DNA of 64,000 nt from Fulvimarina sp039652615 (GTDB taxonomy: Bacteria > Pseudomonadota > Alphaproteobacteria > Rhizobiales > Rhizobiaceae): contig NZ_JBDJAC010000010.1 in the NCBI RefSeq assembly GCF_039652615.1, positions 1 to 64,000 on the forward strand. The letters are read 5' to 3'. Below, piece by piece: positions 43,923 through 53,301 of the stretch (within the stretch, counting starts at the first letter, position 1; each line of letters starts with the position of its first letter). The position numbers and the translations under genes were made by a program. Under the pieces are notes generated by a model. It saw only the letters and a list, made by a program, of their open reading frames with translations. It searched no databases and was not told the DNA's origin.

Positions 43923-43981
43923 TTTACCCTGCTTTCCAACCTGCATTGCGCATCGCGTGCAGTGGGGTAAAACACGGCCTG
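43923..43981 (+). repeat. Nested inverted repeat after maeB
   Basis: An outer 7-bp stem (TTTACCC 43923-43929 with GGGTAAA 43975-43981) encloses an inner hairpin CTGCA/TGCAG with a GCG/CGC extension. The structure starts 25 bases after the maeB stop and 84 bases before the DUF2865 gene. It may be a terminator without a strong U tract, or a leader structure of the next gene. Confidence 0.45.
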
Positions 43982-44064
43982 AAGAGATCGTTAAGGGTAG
44001 ACGGACCGACCATTCCGTCTACTTACTTCCGCTACTCGCTTTCATGAACCTTGTGTGGTGACGC

Positions 44065-44862
44065 ATGACCTTTGCCACGAAACTCTATCGGACCGTTCCG
44101 CGACTGGTGCTCGCATTCAGCGTGATGGTCGCCGGCATGATTCCCATGGTGCCGATGCAGGCCCAGGCGCAATCCGTTCTGGAACGGTTGTTTGGCGCTC
44201 CGACAGCCGCTCATCGCCGCAAGATCGGCCAAGCCGCTCCAAAGCGAACCATCGGGCGGCAGGTCATACGGAAGCGAACGGTCAAACGATCGGTGAAACG
44301 CCAGCGTCAGTCGGCCAGCCGCTCGTCGCGGTCGTCAGCCCGTTCAAGAAGCGCCAGCGCCACTTCCTCTCGCGGATCGAGCTACACCTATCGTACGCTC
44401 TGCGTGCGCAAGGCGGACGGCTACTTCTTCCCGGTGAGCTTCTCGACGACGGAGGACTATTTCGACCGCGACATGGAAGCATGCGAGGCGCGCTGTCCTG
44501 GTACGGAGGTCGATCTCTATTTTCACCGTGTCCTGCGCGAGGAAGCAGAAAACATGGTGAGCCACTCGACGGGCAAGAACTACACCGATCTGGCAACGGC
44601 CTTCGCCTACAAGACCAAAGGGATCGATGCGACGGCAGCGAAGGCCTGTGAAATCGAGCCGGAACCCGCCTTCAAGATCGAGGTCGCAGATGACCTGGGC
44701 GAGCTTCCGTTCCAATCCGCCATTCCGCTTCCAATCCGCAGGCCGGAACCGCAGGCCATTCTGGTGAGCGACCTCAGAGGCGGCAGCAAGGACGTCGCCG
44801 AGGTCTCCAATCGGCAGAAGGTTATCCGCCGAGTCGGGCCGCGATTCTTTCCCGACCAATGA
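44065..44862 (+). CDS. DUF2865 domain protein, exported
   Basis: A 265-residue protein with a signal peptide ending ...MQAQAQS (residues 1-36). A basic, Arg/Lys/Ser-rich linker (about residues 55-105) is followed by the DUF2865 domain: TLCVRKADGYFFPVSFST, CEARCPGTEVDLYFH and MVSHSTGKNYTDLATAF. The domain is typical of Rhizobiales envelopes and has unknown function; the Cys residues may form disulphides. Its last 41 bases overlap the 3' end of gltX on the other strand. Confidence 0.88.
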   Translation: MTFATKLYRTVPRLVLAFSVMVAGMIPMVPMQAQAQSVLERLFGAPTAAHRRKIGQAAPKRTIGRQVIRKRTVKRSVKRQRQSASRSSRSSARSRSASATSSRGSSYTYRTLCVRKADGYFFPVSFSTTEDYFDRDMEACEARCPGTEVDLYFHRVLREEAENMVSHSTGKNYTDLATAFAYKTKGIDATAAKACEIEPEPAFKIEVADDLGELPFQSAIPLPIRRPEPQAILVSDLRGGSKDVAEVSNRQKVIRRVGPRFFPDQ

Positions 44863-46198
44863 GTGGCAGGAGCGCGGCCAGTTCCGGGCCGTGATCGAGC
44901 CCCGTCAGGGCAAGCCTCAACGGCATGAAAAGCGACCGGCCCTTGCGGCCGGTTTCTTTTTTCAGGTCGCCGGTCCAGACCTTCCAGGTCGTCTCGCCAA
45001 CCGGGCCTTCGGGAAGGCGCTCCAGCGCGGTCGTCAGGAAAGCCTGTTCTTCGGCGTCCGTATTCGTATTCTGCTCGATTTCACCATAGACGACATCGCA
45101 CCAGAACCCTGCGTCCCGCACCTTCGCGCAATTGGCCCGCACGGCCAGCCAGAACGCCTCGCGCTCGCCATCCGGAATAGCGAGCCCCGAAAGACGATCG
45201 GCGACTGCGGCATAGTCCAGTCCATGCACGATTTCCTCGTTGAGGCGATCGAGCTCGGCCGGATCGAATTTCGACGCCGAGACCGACACCTCGCCAAGAT
45301 CCACCCGCGCCGCCAGTGCGTCGAGCGTCTCGACCGCCTCGATGGAACCTGAAAGCCCGACAAGGGTCGCAAGCGAGGCGACCGCCATCGGTTCGTAGCC
45401 GTCTTCGCGCAACGCCATGATGGACAGCGAGCCGGTCCGCTTAGAAAGCCCCTCCCCGCCGATCGTGGTGATGAGATTGTGGTGACCGAAGCGGGGCGCG
45501 GTCAGCCCGAGTGCTTCGAAGATCGGGATCTGGACGCCGGTATTCGTCACGTGGTCGTCGCCGCGAATGATGTCGGTGACACCGGCCTCCCCGTCGTCGA
45601 CGATGGACGGCAACGTATAGAGATAGCTGCCATCGGCACGGATCAGCACGGGATCGGAGAGCGAGGCGAGATCGACCGTCTGGGGCCCGCGCACCAGATC
45701 ATCCCAACTGACTTCGGTCCGTCTGGTGATCGCGGGGTCGCCGTCGTGGTTGGGCAGAAGGAACCGCCAGTGCGGCTTGCGTCCCTCGGCCTCGAACGCA
45801 AGCTTTTCTTCCGGCGAAAGGCGAAGCGCCTCGCGGCCGTAGACCGGCGGCAATCCGCGCGCCGCCAGCCTCTTGCGCTTGCGGTCGAGTTCGTCCGGCG
45901 TCTCGTAGCAAGGATAGAGAAGCCCTAAGCTTTTCAGCCTCTCGGCCGCATCGTCATAAAGCGCGATCCGCTCGGACTGCCGCAAGGTGCGGTCCGGCTC
46001 GATCCCGATCCAGGCGAGATCGGCCTCGATCTGGTCGGCGAATTGCCGCGTCGAGCGCTCGCGATCGGTGTCATCGAAGCGCAGCACGAACGCGCCGCCA
46101 CGGCTCTTGGCGTAAAGCCAGTTGAACAGCGCGGTCCGGAGATTGCCGATATGGATGAATCCCGTCGGAGACGGAGCGAAGCGGAGGATTGGGCTCAT
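44822..46198 (-). CDS. gltX: Glutamyl-tRNA synthetase
   Basis: A 458-residue class I synthetase. The HIGH-type motif is FAPSPTGFIHIGNLRTALFN, with FDDTDRERS; the KMSKS-type loop is GGEGLSKRTGS. Alphaproteobacteria usually carry two GltX enzymes, one of which charges tRNA-Gln for amidation; I cannot decide which this is, though the GLSKR loop suggests the second type. The gene converges on and overlaps the DUF2865 gene by 41 bases. It is divergent from the PAP2 gene 110 bases away. Confidence 0.94.
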   Translation of the reverse strand: MSPILRFAPSPTGFIHIGNLRTALFNWLYAKSRGGAFVLRFDDTDRERSTRQFADQIEADLAWIGIEPDRTLRQSERIALYDDAAERLKSLGLLYPCYETPDELDRKRKRLAARGLPPVYGREALRLSPEEKLAFEAEGRKPHWRFLLPNHDGDPAITRRTEVSWDDLVRGPQTVDLASLSDPVLIRADGSYLYTLPSIVDDGEAGVTDIIRGDDHVTNTGVQIPIFEALGLTAPRFGHHNLITTIGGEGLSKRTGSLSIMALREDGYEPMAVASLATLVGLSGSIEAVETLDALAARVDLGEVSVSASKFDPAELDRLNEEIVHGLDYAAVADRLSGLAIPDGEREAFWLAVRANCAKVRDAGFWCDVVYGEIEQNTNTDAEEQAFLTTALERLPEGPVGETTWKVWTGDLKKETGRKGRSLFMPLRLALTGLDHGPELAALLPLIGRERIAARLGG

Positions 46199-46308
46199 GG
46201 ACGAGGCGATTACCAGACCTTTGAGATCACGCGCAATCGTTCACCGCTTGCGTTGCCAGGACCGTGCATGCCCCCACATGGTGAAACAAGCGCCACAGGA
46301 ACCGACGC

Positions 46309-47067
46309 ATGTTCGATCTCAACACCATCAAACACTTCATCAAAAGCCGGATCGAGCTGAAAGTCTTGATCGCGATCCTGATCGCGGCCTGCGGCATCTG
46401 GGCCTTCGTCGCCCTGGCCGGCGAGGTTCTGGAAGGCGACACCGAGGCGCTGGATCGCGATATCCTTCTCCTGATGCGTAGTGCGGCCGATCCGCGCGAT
46501 CCCCTCGGCCCGCCATGGCTCGAAGTGTTCGGGCGGGACATGACGGCCTTCGGCGGAACCGGCGTCCTCATCATGGTGACGGCGTTCGCCGCCCTTTATC
46601 TGTTCATGCAAGACAAATGGCGCACCGCGCTGGTCGTCATCGCGGCGATTGCCTCGGGCTTTGCCATGAGCCAACTCCTCAAATGGGGCTTTTCGCGACC
46701 CCGCCCTGACCTCGTGCCCCACGGCACGCATGTCTACACGGCAAGCTTTCCGAGCGGCCATGCGATGATGTCGGCGGTCACCTATCTCACGCTCGCAATC
46801 CTCACGGCCCGGGTGGAGCCGCGCGTGCGGATCCGGATATTTCTCGTCACCTGCGCGGTCATCCTGACGATCCTCGTCGGTGTCAGCCGGGTCTATCTTG
46901 CCGTCCACTGGCCGACGGACGTGCTCGCCGGCTGGACCATCGGAGCGGCCTGGGCCGTCGGCTGGTGGTTCGTCGCGCGCTGGGTGGAAGGAGCAACGGT
47001 GACAAAACCGGAGGCCGCAAACCTTGCCCAGGATCGCCGGCTGCCGGAATCGAACAATCCGGGATAG
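46309..47067 (+). CDS. PAP2-family membrane phosphatase
   Basis: A 252-residue integral membrane protein with about six helices. The three PAP2 motifs are complete: KWGFSRPRPDL (KxxxxxxRP), SFPSGHAMMSA (PSGH) and SRVYLAVHWPTDVLAGW (SRxxxxxHxxxD). Likely substrates are phosphatidate, undecaprenyl diphosphate or phosphatidylglycerophosphate on the periplasmic face. It ends in a short cytoplasmic tail. The response-regulator gene starts 150 bases later. Confidence 0.92.
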   Translation: MFDLNTIKHFIKSRIELKVLIAILIAACGIWAFVALAGEVLEGDTEALDRDILLLMRSAADPRDPLGPPWLEVFGRDMTAFGGTGVLIMVTAFAALYLFMQDKWRTALVVIAAIASGFAMSQLLKWGFSRPRPDLVPHGTHVYTASFPSGHAMMSAVTYLTLAILTARVEPRVRIRIFLVTCAVILTILVGVSRVYLAVHWPTDVLAGWTIGAAWAVGWWFVARWVEGATVTKPEAANLAQDRRLPESNNPG

Positions 47068-47219
47068 GACCGGCGGCGCTTGAACACTTCGCCAGACGAC
47101 TGGACAACAGCGCCGCTCCCGCACCAAAGGCGAATTGCACTAGCCTGCCGGCTCACCGTAAGCTGCACAAAGTTTGATAAGGTGGGCTGGCCGCCGCCGG
47201 CAGGATTCGAGGGCACATC

Positions 47220-47903
47220 ATGACGACCTTTCTCCTCATCGACGACCATCCGCTTTTCCGCGATGCCCTGCGCGCTGCGATCGATGCGGCCATTCCCGAC
47301 TCTCAGACCGTCGAGACCGACGCGATCGAAGCCGCCATCAAGGCGGTCGACGACCATGAGACGGGCTTCGATCTGGCGCTTCTCGATCTCACCATTCCCG
47401 GGGTGTCCGGCTTCGAGGGACTTCTCGAATTACGGGCGCGGTTTCCGAAGCTGCCGATTCTTGTGGTCTCCGCCCTCGACGACCCGAAGATCGTGCGGCG
47501 CGTCCTCTCCTACGGCGCGGCCGGTTTCGTTTCGAAATCGGCCAAGAAGCTGGATCTTGCGACGGCGATCACGGAGGTCCTGTCCGGCTCGGTCTATGTG
47601 CAGGACGAACTCATCGCCAATGGGCCGGAAGATCACCCGGATGTCGATTCGCTCGCCTCGCGCGTCGCGAGCCTGACGCCGCAGCAATTGCGCGTCCTGT
47701 CGATGATCCGCCAGGGGCTTCTCAACAAGCAGATCGCTTACGAATTGTCCGTCGGCGAAACGACCGTGAAGGCGCACGTCTCGGAAATACTGCGCAAGCT
47801 CAACGTCTTCAGCCGAACCCAGGCCGTGATCGAAATCTCCAAGCTCGATTTCGAAAGCCTCGGCCAGCAGGCGAGCGATGGCAAGCGGCTCGAACGGGTT
47901 TAG
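47220..47903 (+). CDS. LuxR-family response regulator
   Basis: A 227-residue two-component regulator. The receiver domain has FLLIDDHPLFRDAL, phospho-acceptor Asp in LALLDLTIPGVSG and Lys in FVSKSAKK. The LuxR/NarL helix-turn-helix is LTPQQLRVLSMIRQGLLNKQ, continuing as IAYELSVGETTVKAHVSEIL. It converges on a NahK-like hybrid kinase gene whose stop lies 13 bases away, which is the likely partner. An acidic linker (EDHPDVDS) joins the domains. Confidence 0.92.
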   Translation: MTTFLLIDDHPLFRDALRAAIDAAIPDSQTVETDAIEAAIKAVDDHETGFDLALLDLTIPGVSGFEGLLELRARFPKLPILVVSALDDPKIVRRVLSYGAAGFVSKSAKKLDLATAITEVLSGSVYVQDELIANGPEDHPDVDSLASRVASLTPQQLRVLSMIRQGLLNKQIAYELSVGETTVKAHVSEILRKLNVFSRTQAVIEISKLDFESLGQQASDGKRLERV

Positions 47904-47915
47904 GTCTGATCCGGA

Positions 47916-49301
47916 TCAAGCCGTCATATGGGCGAGCAGAGCGCGAAGCTCGGCAGGCCGAACGGGTTTGCGGATCAGCTCGCAGCCGCTCTTCTGGACC
48001 TGTTCTTCGGTTTCGTCGGCATAATCGGACGTCAGCACACAGGCCGGCACGCTGCGGCCGAGCATCGATCGCACGGCCTCCACGACATCTGTTCCAAGCT
48101 GCCTCTTGTCGAGCCAATAATCGGCGATGACGACATCCGGATAGAACTTGTCCTGGGACAGGATTGCCTGCGCCTCGCCGATGCCGGTCGCAGTGCGCAC
48201 CGTGCACGACCAGCGCTCCAGGAGAGCGACCGTCGCCTCCATGACCGCCTTCTCGCTTTCGACAAGCAGCACCTTGGAAAAGGCAAGGCCGATGCCGGAG
48301 GCCTGAACCCGCGGCGAAGCGGGCTTTTCCTGCCGATGCTGGACCGGCGCGAGCGGCAGGGTAACGGAGAAGACACTTCCTCGCCCCTCGCGGGAGCGGA
48401 AGGTGAGACGATGTCCCAGCGAAGCCGTCGTGCGCTTGACGATGGAGAGGCCAAGGCCAAGACCCGGCCGTGCGCTCGACGTCTGGGGTCCGAGCCGGCC
48501 GCGATGAAATTCCTCGAAAATCTTCTCGTACTGATCGGCCGCGATCCCGCGTCCCGTATCGACCACATCGACGCGAACACAGTCGCCACGTCGCCGGGCG
48601 CCGATCAGAACGCCGCCCCTGTCGGTATAGCGGATCGCGTTCGAGAGGAGATTTGCCAGAAGCCGGCGCAAGAGGGCCGCGTCGGACAGGCCGATCAGAT
48701 CGCGGCCTACGGCGCGCAGGGAAAGGCCCTTTTCCCGCGCAAGCGGCTGAAATTGCGCGGCAAGACCCGCACAGAGATCGCCGAGGGCGATCTCGCCGAT
48801 ATCGGGCTCGAGCACCCCGGCATCGAGGCGCGCGATTTCGAGAACGCTGCCGATCAGGTCTTCCATCGTATCGAGCGCGCGATCGACCGCCACCGCGAAG
48901 CGCTCGCCCTCCGGATTGAGCCCTGAGCCCTGCACTGCAAAGAGCGACAGGCGTGCGGCATTCAGCGGTTGCAGGATGTCATGGCTGGCGGCAGCCAGGA
49001 ATTTAGACTTCGATCGATTGGCGTTATCGGCCGCCTCTCGCGCTGCAAGGTTCTTCCGGTTGGTCTCCTCCAGCGCCTTCAACGCTTCGGAAAGTTCCTC
49101 GGTCCGCAGCCGGACCTGGGTCTCGCGCTGGATCGCCGTCTCGAACAGGGAATAGGCATTGGCCTGGCTGTCGGTGACCTGATCGATCCGTCGCATCAAG
49201 GCGAGATTGATGCGCTTCAAACGGCGGATTTCTTCCTTTTCGGGCGAATCGGTCTCCGGCTGTTCGTCCGCGGCGATCGTCCCGAGCGTGCCAAGTATCA
49301 T
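47916..49301 (-). CDS. nahK: NahK-like soluble hybrid histidine kinase
   Basis: A 461-residue cytoplasmic kinase without membrane segments. An N-terminal coiled-coil (residues ~25-90, KRINLALMRRIDQVTDSQ region) is followed by the HisKA box AASHDILQPLNAARLS, the ATPase boxes LLSNAIRYTDRGG, DTGRGIAADQ and RPGLGLGLSIV, and a C-terminal receiver (VLLVESEKAVMEATV, Asp in VVIADYWLDKR). NahK kinases are paired with FIST-domain NosP sensors and control biofilm or NO responses. The ATG overlaps the FIST-gene stop by four bases, exactly the NosP-NahK arrangement. A G-rich repeat precedes its start codon. Confidence 0.88.
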   Translation of the reverse strand: MILGTLGTIAADEQPETDSPEKEEIRRLKRINLALMRRIDQVTDSQANAYSLFETAIQRETQVRLRTEELSEALKALEETNRKNLAAREAADNANRSKSKFLAAASHDILQPLNAARLSLFAVQGSGLNPEGERFAVAVDRALDTMEDLIGSVLEIARLDAGVLEPDIGEIALGDLCAGLAAQFQPLAREKGLSLRAVGRDLIGLSDAALLRRLLANLLSNAIRYTDRGGVLIGARRRGDCVRVDVVDTGRGIAADQYEKIFEEFHRGRLGPQTSSARPGLGLGLSIVKRTTASLGHRLTFRSREGRGSVFSVTLPLAPVQHRQEKPASPRVQASGIGLAFSKVLLVESEKAVMEATVALLERWSCTVRTATGIGEAQAILSQDKFYPDVVIADYWLDKRQLGTDVVEAVRSMLGRSVPACVLTSDYADETEEQVQKSGCELIRKPVRPAELRALLAHMTA

Positions 49302-50539
49302 GTCCCTGCCCCTGCCCCTGCCCCGACGCTCGCGCGGTGTTCCTCGGCGAGCGGTTCCACCTTCGAGGCGCCGAAGGCGATTCCGGTCAGCGTCTGGTTG
49401 AGATGCATGGAGGCAAACTGCTCGCCATAGGTCGTGAAGCCGATGACGTTGTGATCGTCGAACACCTTGGCGACCCGGCGCGTCAGCTGGCGTTCCTCGA
49501 CTTCGATCCGTCGAAGAATGCAGTCGAAGCCGAGCGCGACATCGATACCGCCGAGCTCCTCGGCGATCCTGTCCAGGGCGCAGCTCATCGAATCGATCAT
49601 GTCTGTGGCTTCGGCGATGGTGAGGACGACGCCCTCTTCGATAGCGCAAAAGAAGGAGAGGCCGTCCGGCTCCATGCGGCGGATCGAGCGACAGTAATGC
49701 TCTCCACCGACCCGCACCGCCAGCGGATGTGCGGCAAAGGAGAAGGGGGTGAGACCTTGCGGATCGAGACCGAGAACACTCGCATATTCCTGTGCCGCGT
49801 CGATCCCGTTGAGTTCCGTGACGAGCCGCTTCTCCGGATCGCATCCGGTCACGACAAGGCGGACATCGGTTGGTCGGTAATGATCGGACTTGAACACCCT
49901 GAACGGCTTTTTCGTCCAGATCAGGCAGACGATCGCCGCATCCGTATAGGCCCGTCCGTCGAGGCAGACATAGGTCTGCTCGAAGGCAAGTCCGTCGCCG
50001 GCGGAACCGCCGACGAGCGGAAGATTCGGCAGTCCGCGCTGCACGGCGGCGACCACGACCTCTTCATGTTTCGAAAGGCCGTCGATAAAGGTCAGCGCGA
50101 AGACCTTGCCGTTCTCGGCGTCATCCATCCGCCGGTGGGCCACATGGTTCTGGAACCGCTGGTAGAGATTGCTCGCGACGGATGCCCCACGCTCCAGTCC
50201 GCCGGAGGAGATGGACGGAACCACGTCCGCGAGAACCTCGAATTCGGACGAAGAGAAGAATACGAAAATGATGCAGCCATCGATATAGCCGAACGGTCCG
50301 ACGCCACCGGCGGTCGATGAGCAGACTTGCGTTGGAACTTCGACCTCACGCCTGAGGCAACGCGCCAGTTCGCCGACCTCGAAGCCCCGGTCGAACAGGG
50401 CGAGCATCAAGGTGAATTCGCCACGCGCGGCGACTGCCCGCGCGGTCTCGCAAGCTTCCTCGATGTCGCAGCCGGAATAGACCGACGTTTCGATACCGCG
50501 CGGCGATCGCCGGCCGATGGCTGGATCGGCCAGTTCCAT
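49298..50539 (-). CDS. nosP: FIST-domain sensor protein, NosP-like
   Basis: A 413-residue protein with FIST_N (FTLMLALFDRGFEVGELARC, QVCSSTAGGVGPFGYIDG, LPLVGGSAGDG) and FIST_C (EEGVVLTIAEATDMIDSM, GFTTYGEQF) domains. In NosP proteins the FIST module binds haem and senses nitric oxide, inhibiting the co-encoded NahK kinase. The ATG after GGGAGGACAATC was chosen (spacing seven); the frame is open up to 50740 but without a better start. The C-terminus GAGAGAGT is encoded by a hexanucleotide repeat. Haem binding is inferred from gene pairing. Confidence 0.85.
   Translation of the reverse strand: MELADPAIGRRSPRGIETSVYSGCDIEEACETARAVAARGEFTLMLALFDRGFEVGELARCLRREVEVPTQVCSSTAGGVGPFGYIDGCIIFVFFSSSEFEVLADVVPSISSGGLERGASVASNLYQRFQNHVAHRRMDDAENGKVFALTFIDGLSKHEEVVVAAVQRGLPNLPLVGGSAGDGLAFEQTYVCLDGRAYTDAAIVCLIWTKKPFRVFKSDHYRPTDVRLVVTGCDPEKRLVTELNGIDAAQEYASVLGLDPQGLTPFSFAAHPLAVRVGGEHYCRSIRRMEPDGLSFFCAIEEGVVLTIAEATDMIDSMSCALDRIAEELGGIDVALGFDCILRRIEVEERQLTRRVAKVFDDHNVIGFTTYGEQFASMHLNQTLTGIAFGASKVEPLAEEHRASVGAGAGAGT
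49304..49324 (-). repeat. G4-capable hexamer repeat before the nahK start codon
   Basis: On the minus strand three GGGGCA units and a final GGG occur just two bases before the nahK ATG. The four G-runs are separated by only two bases each, a strong two- to three-layer G-quadruplex pattern. The repeat also encodes the end of the FIST protein. It could serve as ribosome binding sequence, or block it when folded. Confidence 0.7.
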
Positions 50540-50918
50540 GATTGTCCTCCCGGCCGCAGTGCCACACTCGGCACCCTGGCTCGTCTCCCACTTCAGACCT
50601 ATTCCAAAGAGTACTTTCCCACAAGATTTGTGCCCTGCAGATTGCAGGCATCGAAGATCGCTCAACCCGCCGAAGCGTTGCGCAAATCCATCACTTACAA
50701 TGATTGATGCAGCGCACATGTCTTCCACGCCCCCTCGCAAACGAAGCGAGGATTGGTGAAGTTGGCACTTGCCAGCGGGGTGATGCTATGGAATGCATCA
50801 CGTTCTGAAATTGCCTTGATTTTTTTCAAGGCGAGCATTGCCGGACGCAGCGCTTCCTGACCGAGTTCAAAAAGCTGTCGATCCAAACCAAAAGCACGCG
50901 GTAAAAAGACGGGCGCGA
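50540..50918. other. Divergent control region nosP / livH
   Basis: A 379-base region between the FIST gene (minus) and livH (plus) containing both promoters. No gene is seen. A 7-bp inverted repeat with a T-only loop lies at 50813-50832; otherwise the region is moderately A/T-rich towards livH. I could not identify a clear FNR/NnrR-type TTGAT-N4-ATCAA site. Confidence 0.45.
50813..50832. promoter_or_regulatory. Inverted repeat GCCTTGA-T6-TCAAGGC upstream of livH
   Basis: Perfect 7-base arms with a six-T centre lie 87 bases before the livH start. Size and position suit a regulator dimer (Lrp-like or other) for the branched-chain amino-acid operon. It is seen directly; no regulator is assigned. 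Confidence 0.4.
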
Positions 50919-51836
<918 letters not shown>

Positions 51837-51841
51837 GGAAC

Positions 51842-53299
51842 ATGGCAAGCACCAACCAGCCAACCGCCTCGAACCGGCCCGAGGGCGAAGAGCTCGAAAA
51901 CGAGGCGATCCGCGACGCGATGCAGGGCGAGCCGCCCTTCAGCCAGGCTCCGGAGGGGGACTCGCGCCTCGTCCGCTCCCTGAAGGAGGCCGGCATCACC
52001 GCTGCCCTCGTCGGCGCGCTCACCATCTTCTTCTTCATGTTCCGGACCGATATCGGAAGCGGCGGTCTCGATCTCACCTTGAGGCCGGGCCTCTGGGTCA
52101 CGTGGATCGGCATCGCCTTCGTCGGCCGCTTCCTGTTGTCCTTCTTCATCTTTCGCACCGAAAGGCCGATAACGCAGCTCTTCAAGAGCACGGCTTCGCG
52201 CGGCAAATCGCTGCCGATCGGCAAGATTCTCGGCATTACCTTGCTGCTCGTCGCGATCTTCCTGCCGTTCCTGCTCGACCTGTTCCTGCCACGGCAGAAC
52301 CGCTATCTGCTCGACCTGTCGATCCTGATTCTCACCTATGTGATGCTCGGCTGGGGCCTCAATATCGTCGTCGGCCTCGCCGGTCTCCTCGATCTCGGCT
52401 ATGTCGCCTTCTATGCGGTGGGCGCCTATTCCTTCGCGCTCCTGTCGACGAATTTAGACCTCGGCTTCTGGGTCTGCCTGCCGATGGCCGGCCTGTTCGC
52501 GGCGCTCTGGGGCATCATGCTCGGCTTCCCGGTGCTGCGCCTGCGCGGTGACTATCTCGCCATCGTGACGCTCGCCTTCGGCGAGATCATCCGCGTCGTT
52601 CTCCTGAACTGGTACGATTTCACCGGCGGCCCGAACGGTCTTCTCGGCATTCCCAAGCCGACGCTGTTCGGCCTGGAATTCTCGCGCGGCGATGATGGCT
52701 TCGCGGCCTATTTCGGGATCGAATACAATCCGATCCAGCGCTTCATCTTCCTCTACTACATCATCCTTGCCCTCGCGCTGTTGACCAATTTCGTCACGAT
52801 GCGCATGCGCAAGCTGCCCGTGGGGCGCGCCTGGGAAGCCTTGCGTGAAGACGAGATCGCCTGCCGAGCGCTCGGCATCAACACGGTCAACGTCAAGCTC
52901 TCGGCCTTTGCAACGGGTGCGATGTTCGGTGGCTTCGCCGGCTCGTTCTTCGCGACGAGACAGGGCTTCATCTCGCCTGAAAGCTTCACCTTCATCGAAT
53001 CGGCGATCATCCTCGCCATCGTCGTTCTCGGGGGTCTCGGCTCGCAGCTCGGCGTCGTCATCGCCTCGGTGGTGATGATCGGCGGCATCGAGCTCCTTCG
53101 CAATCTCACCGTTCTCGAAGCGGTGTTCGGTGCGGGCTTCGATCCGACCCAGTACCGTATGCTGATCTTCGGTCTCGCGATGGTCGCGATCATGGTCTGG
53201 AAGCCGAGAGGTCTCATATCGACCCGCGTTCCGTCGGTGTTCTACAAGGAAAAGAAAAAGATCGGCGCCGATCTCGTCAGCCAGGGCGAGGGTCACTGA
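51842..53299 (+). CDS. livM: Branched-chain amino-acid ABC permease LivM
   Basis: A 485-residue permease, longer than enteric LivM by an N-terminal extension of roughly 130 residues. This extension has a charged cytoplasmic stretch and extra membrane helices (AALVGALTIFFFMF), as often seen in Alphaproteobacteria. The conserved core includes GLNIVVGLAGLLDLGYVAFY, VGRAWEALREDEIACRALGI and AIVVLGGLGSQLGVVIAS. It pairs with LivH as the transmembrane channel. It begins five bases after livH and ends two bases before livG. Confidence 0.95.
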   Translation: MASTNQPTASNRPEGEELENEAIRDAMQGEPPFSQAPEGDSRLVRSLKEAGITAALVGALTIFFFMFRTDIGSGGLDLTLRPGLWVTWIGIAFVGRFLLSFFIFRTERPITQLFKSTASRGKSLPIGKILGITLLLVAIFLPFLLDLFLPRQNRYLLDLSILILTYVMLGWGLNIVVGLAGLLDLGYVAFYAVGAYSFALLSTNLDLGFWVCLPMAGLFAALWGIMLGFPVLRLRGDYLAIVTLAFGEIIRVVLLNWYDFTGGPNGLLGIPKPTLFGLEFSRGDDGFAAYFGIEYNPIQRFIFLYYIILALALLTNFVTMRMRKLPVGRAWEALREDEIACRALGINTVNVKLSAFATGAMFGGFAGSFFATRQGFISPESFTFIESAIILAIVVLGGLGSQLGVVIASVVMIGGIELLRNLTVLEAVFGAGFDPTQYRMLIFGLAMVAIMVWKPRGLISTRVPSVFYKEKKKIGADLVSQGEGH

Positions 53300-53301
53300 T
53301 C

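Noticed and set aside
50540..50918. FNR/NnrR site between nosP and livH
   Set aside because: No TTGAT-N4-ATCAA-like sequence could be seen; the nearest repeat is GCCTTGA/TCAAGGC with a T6 centre.
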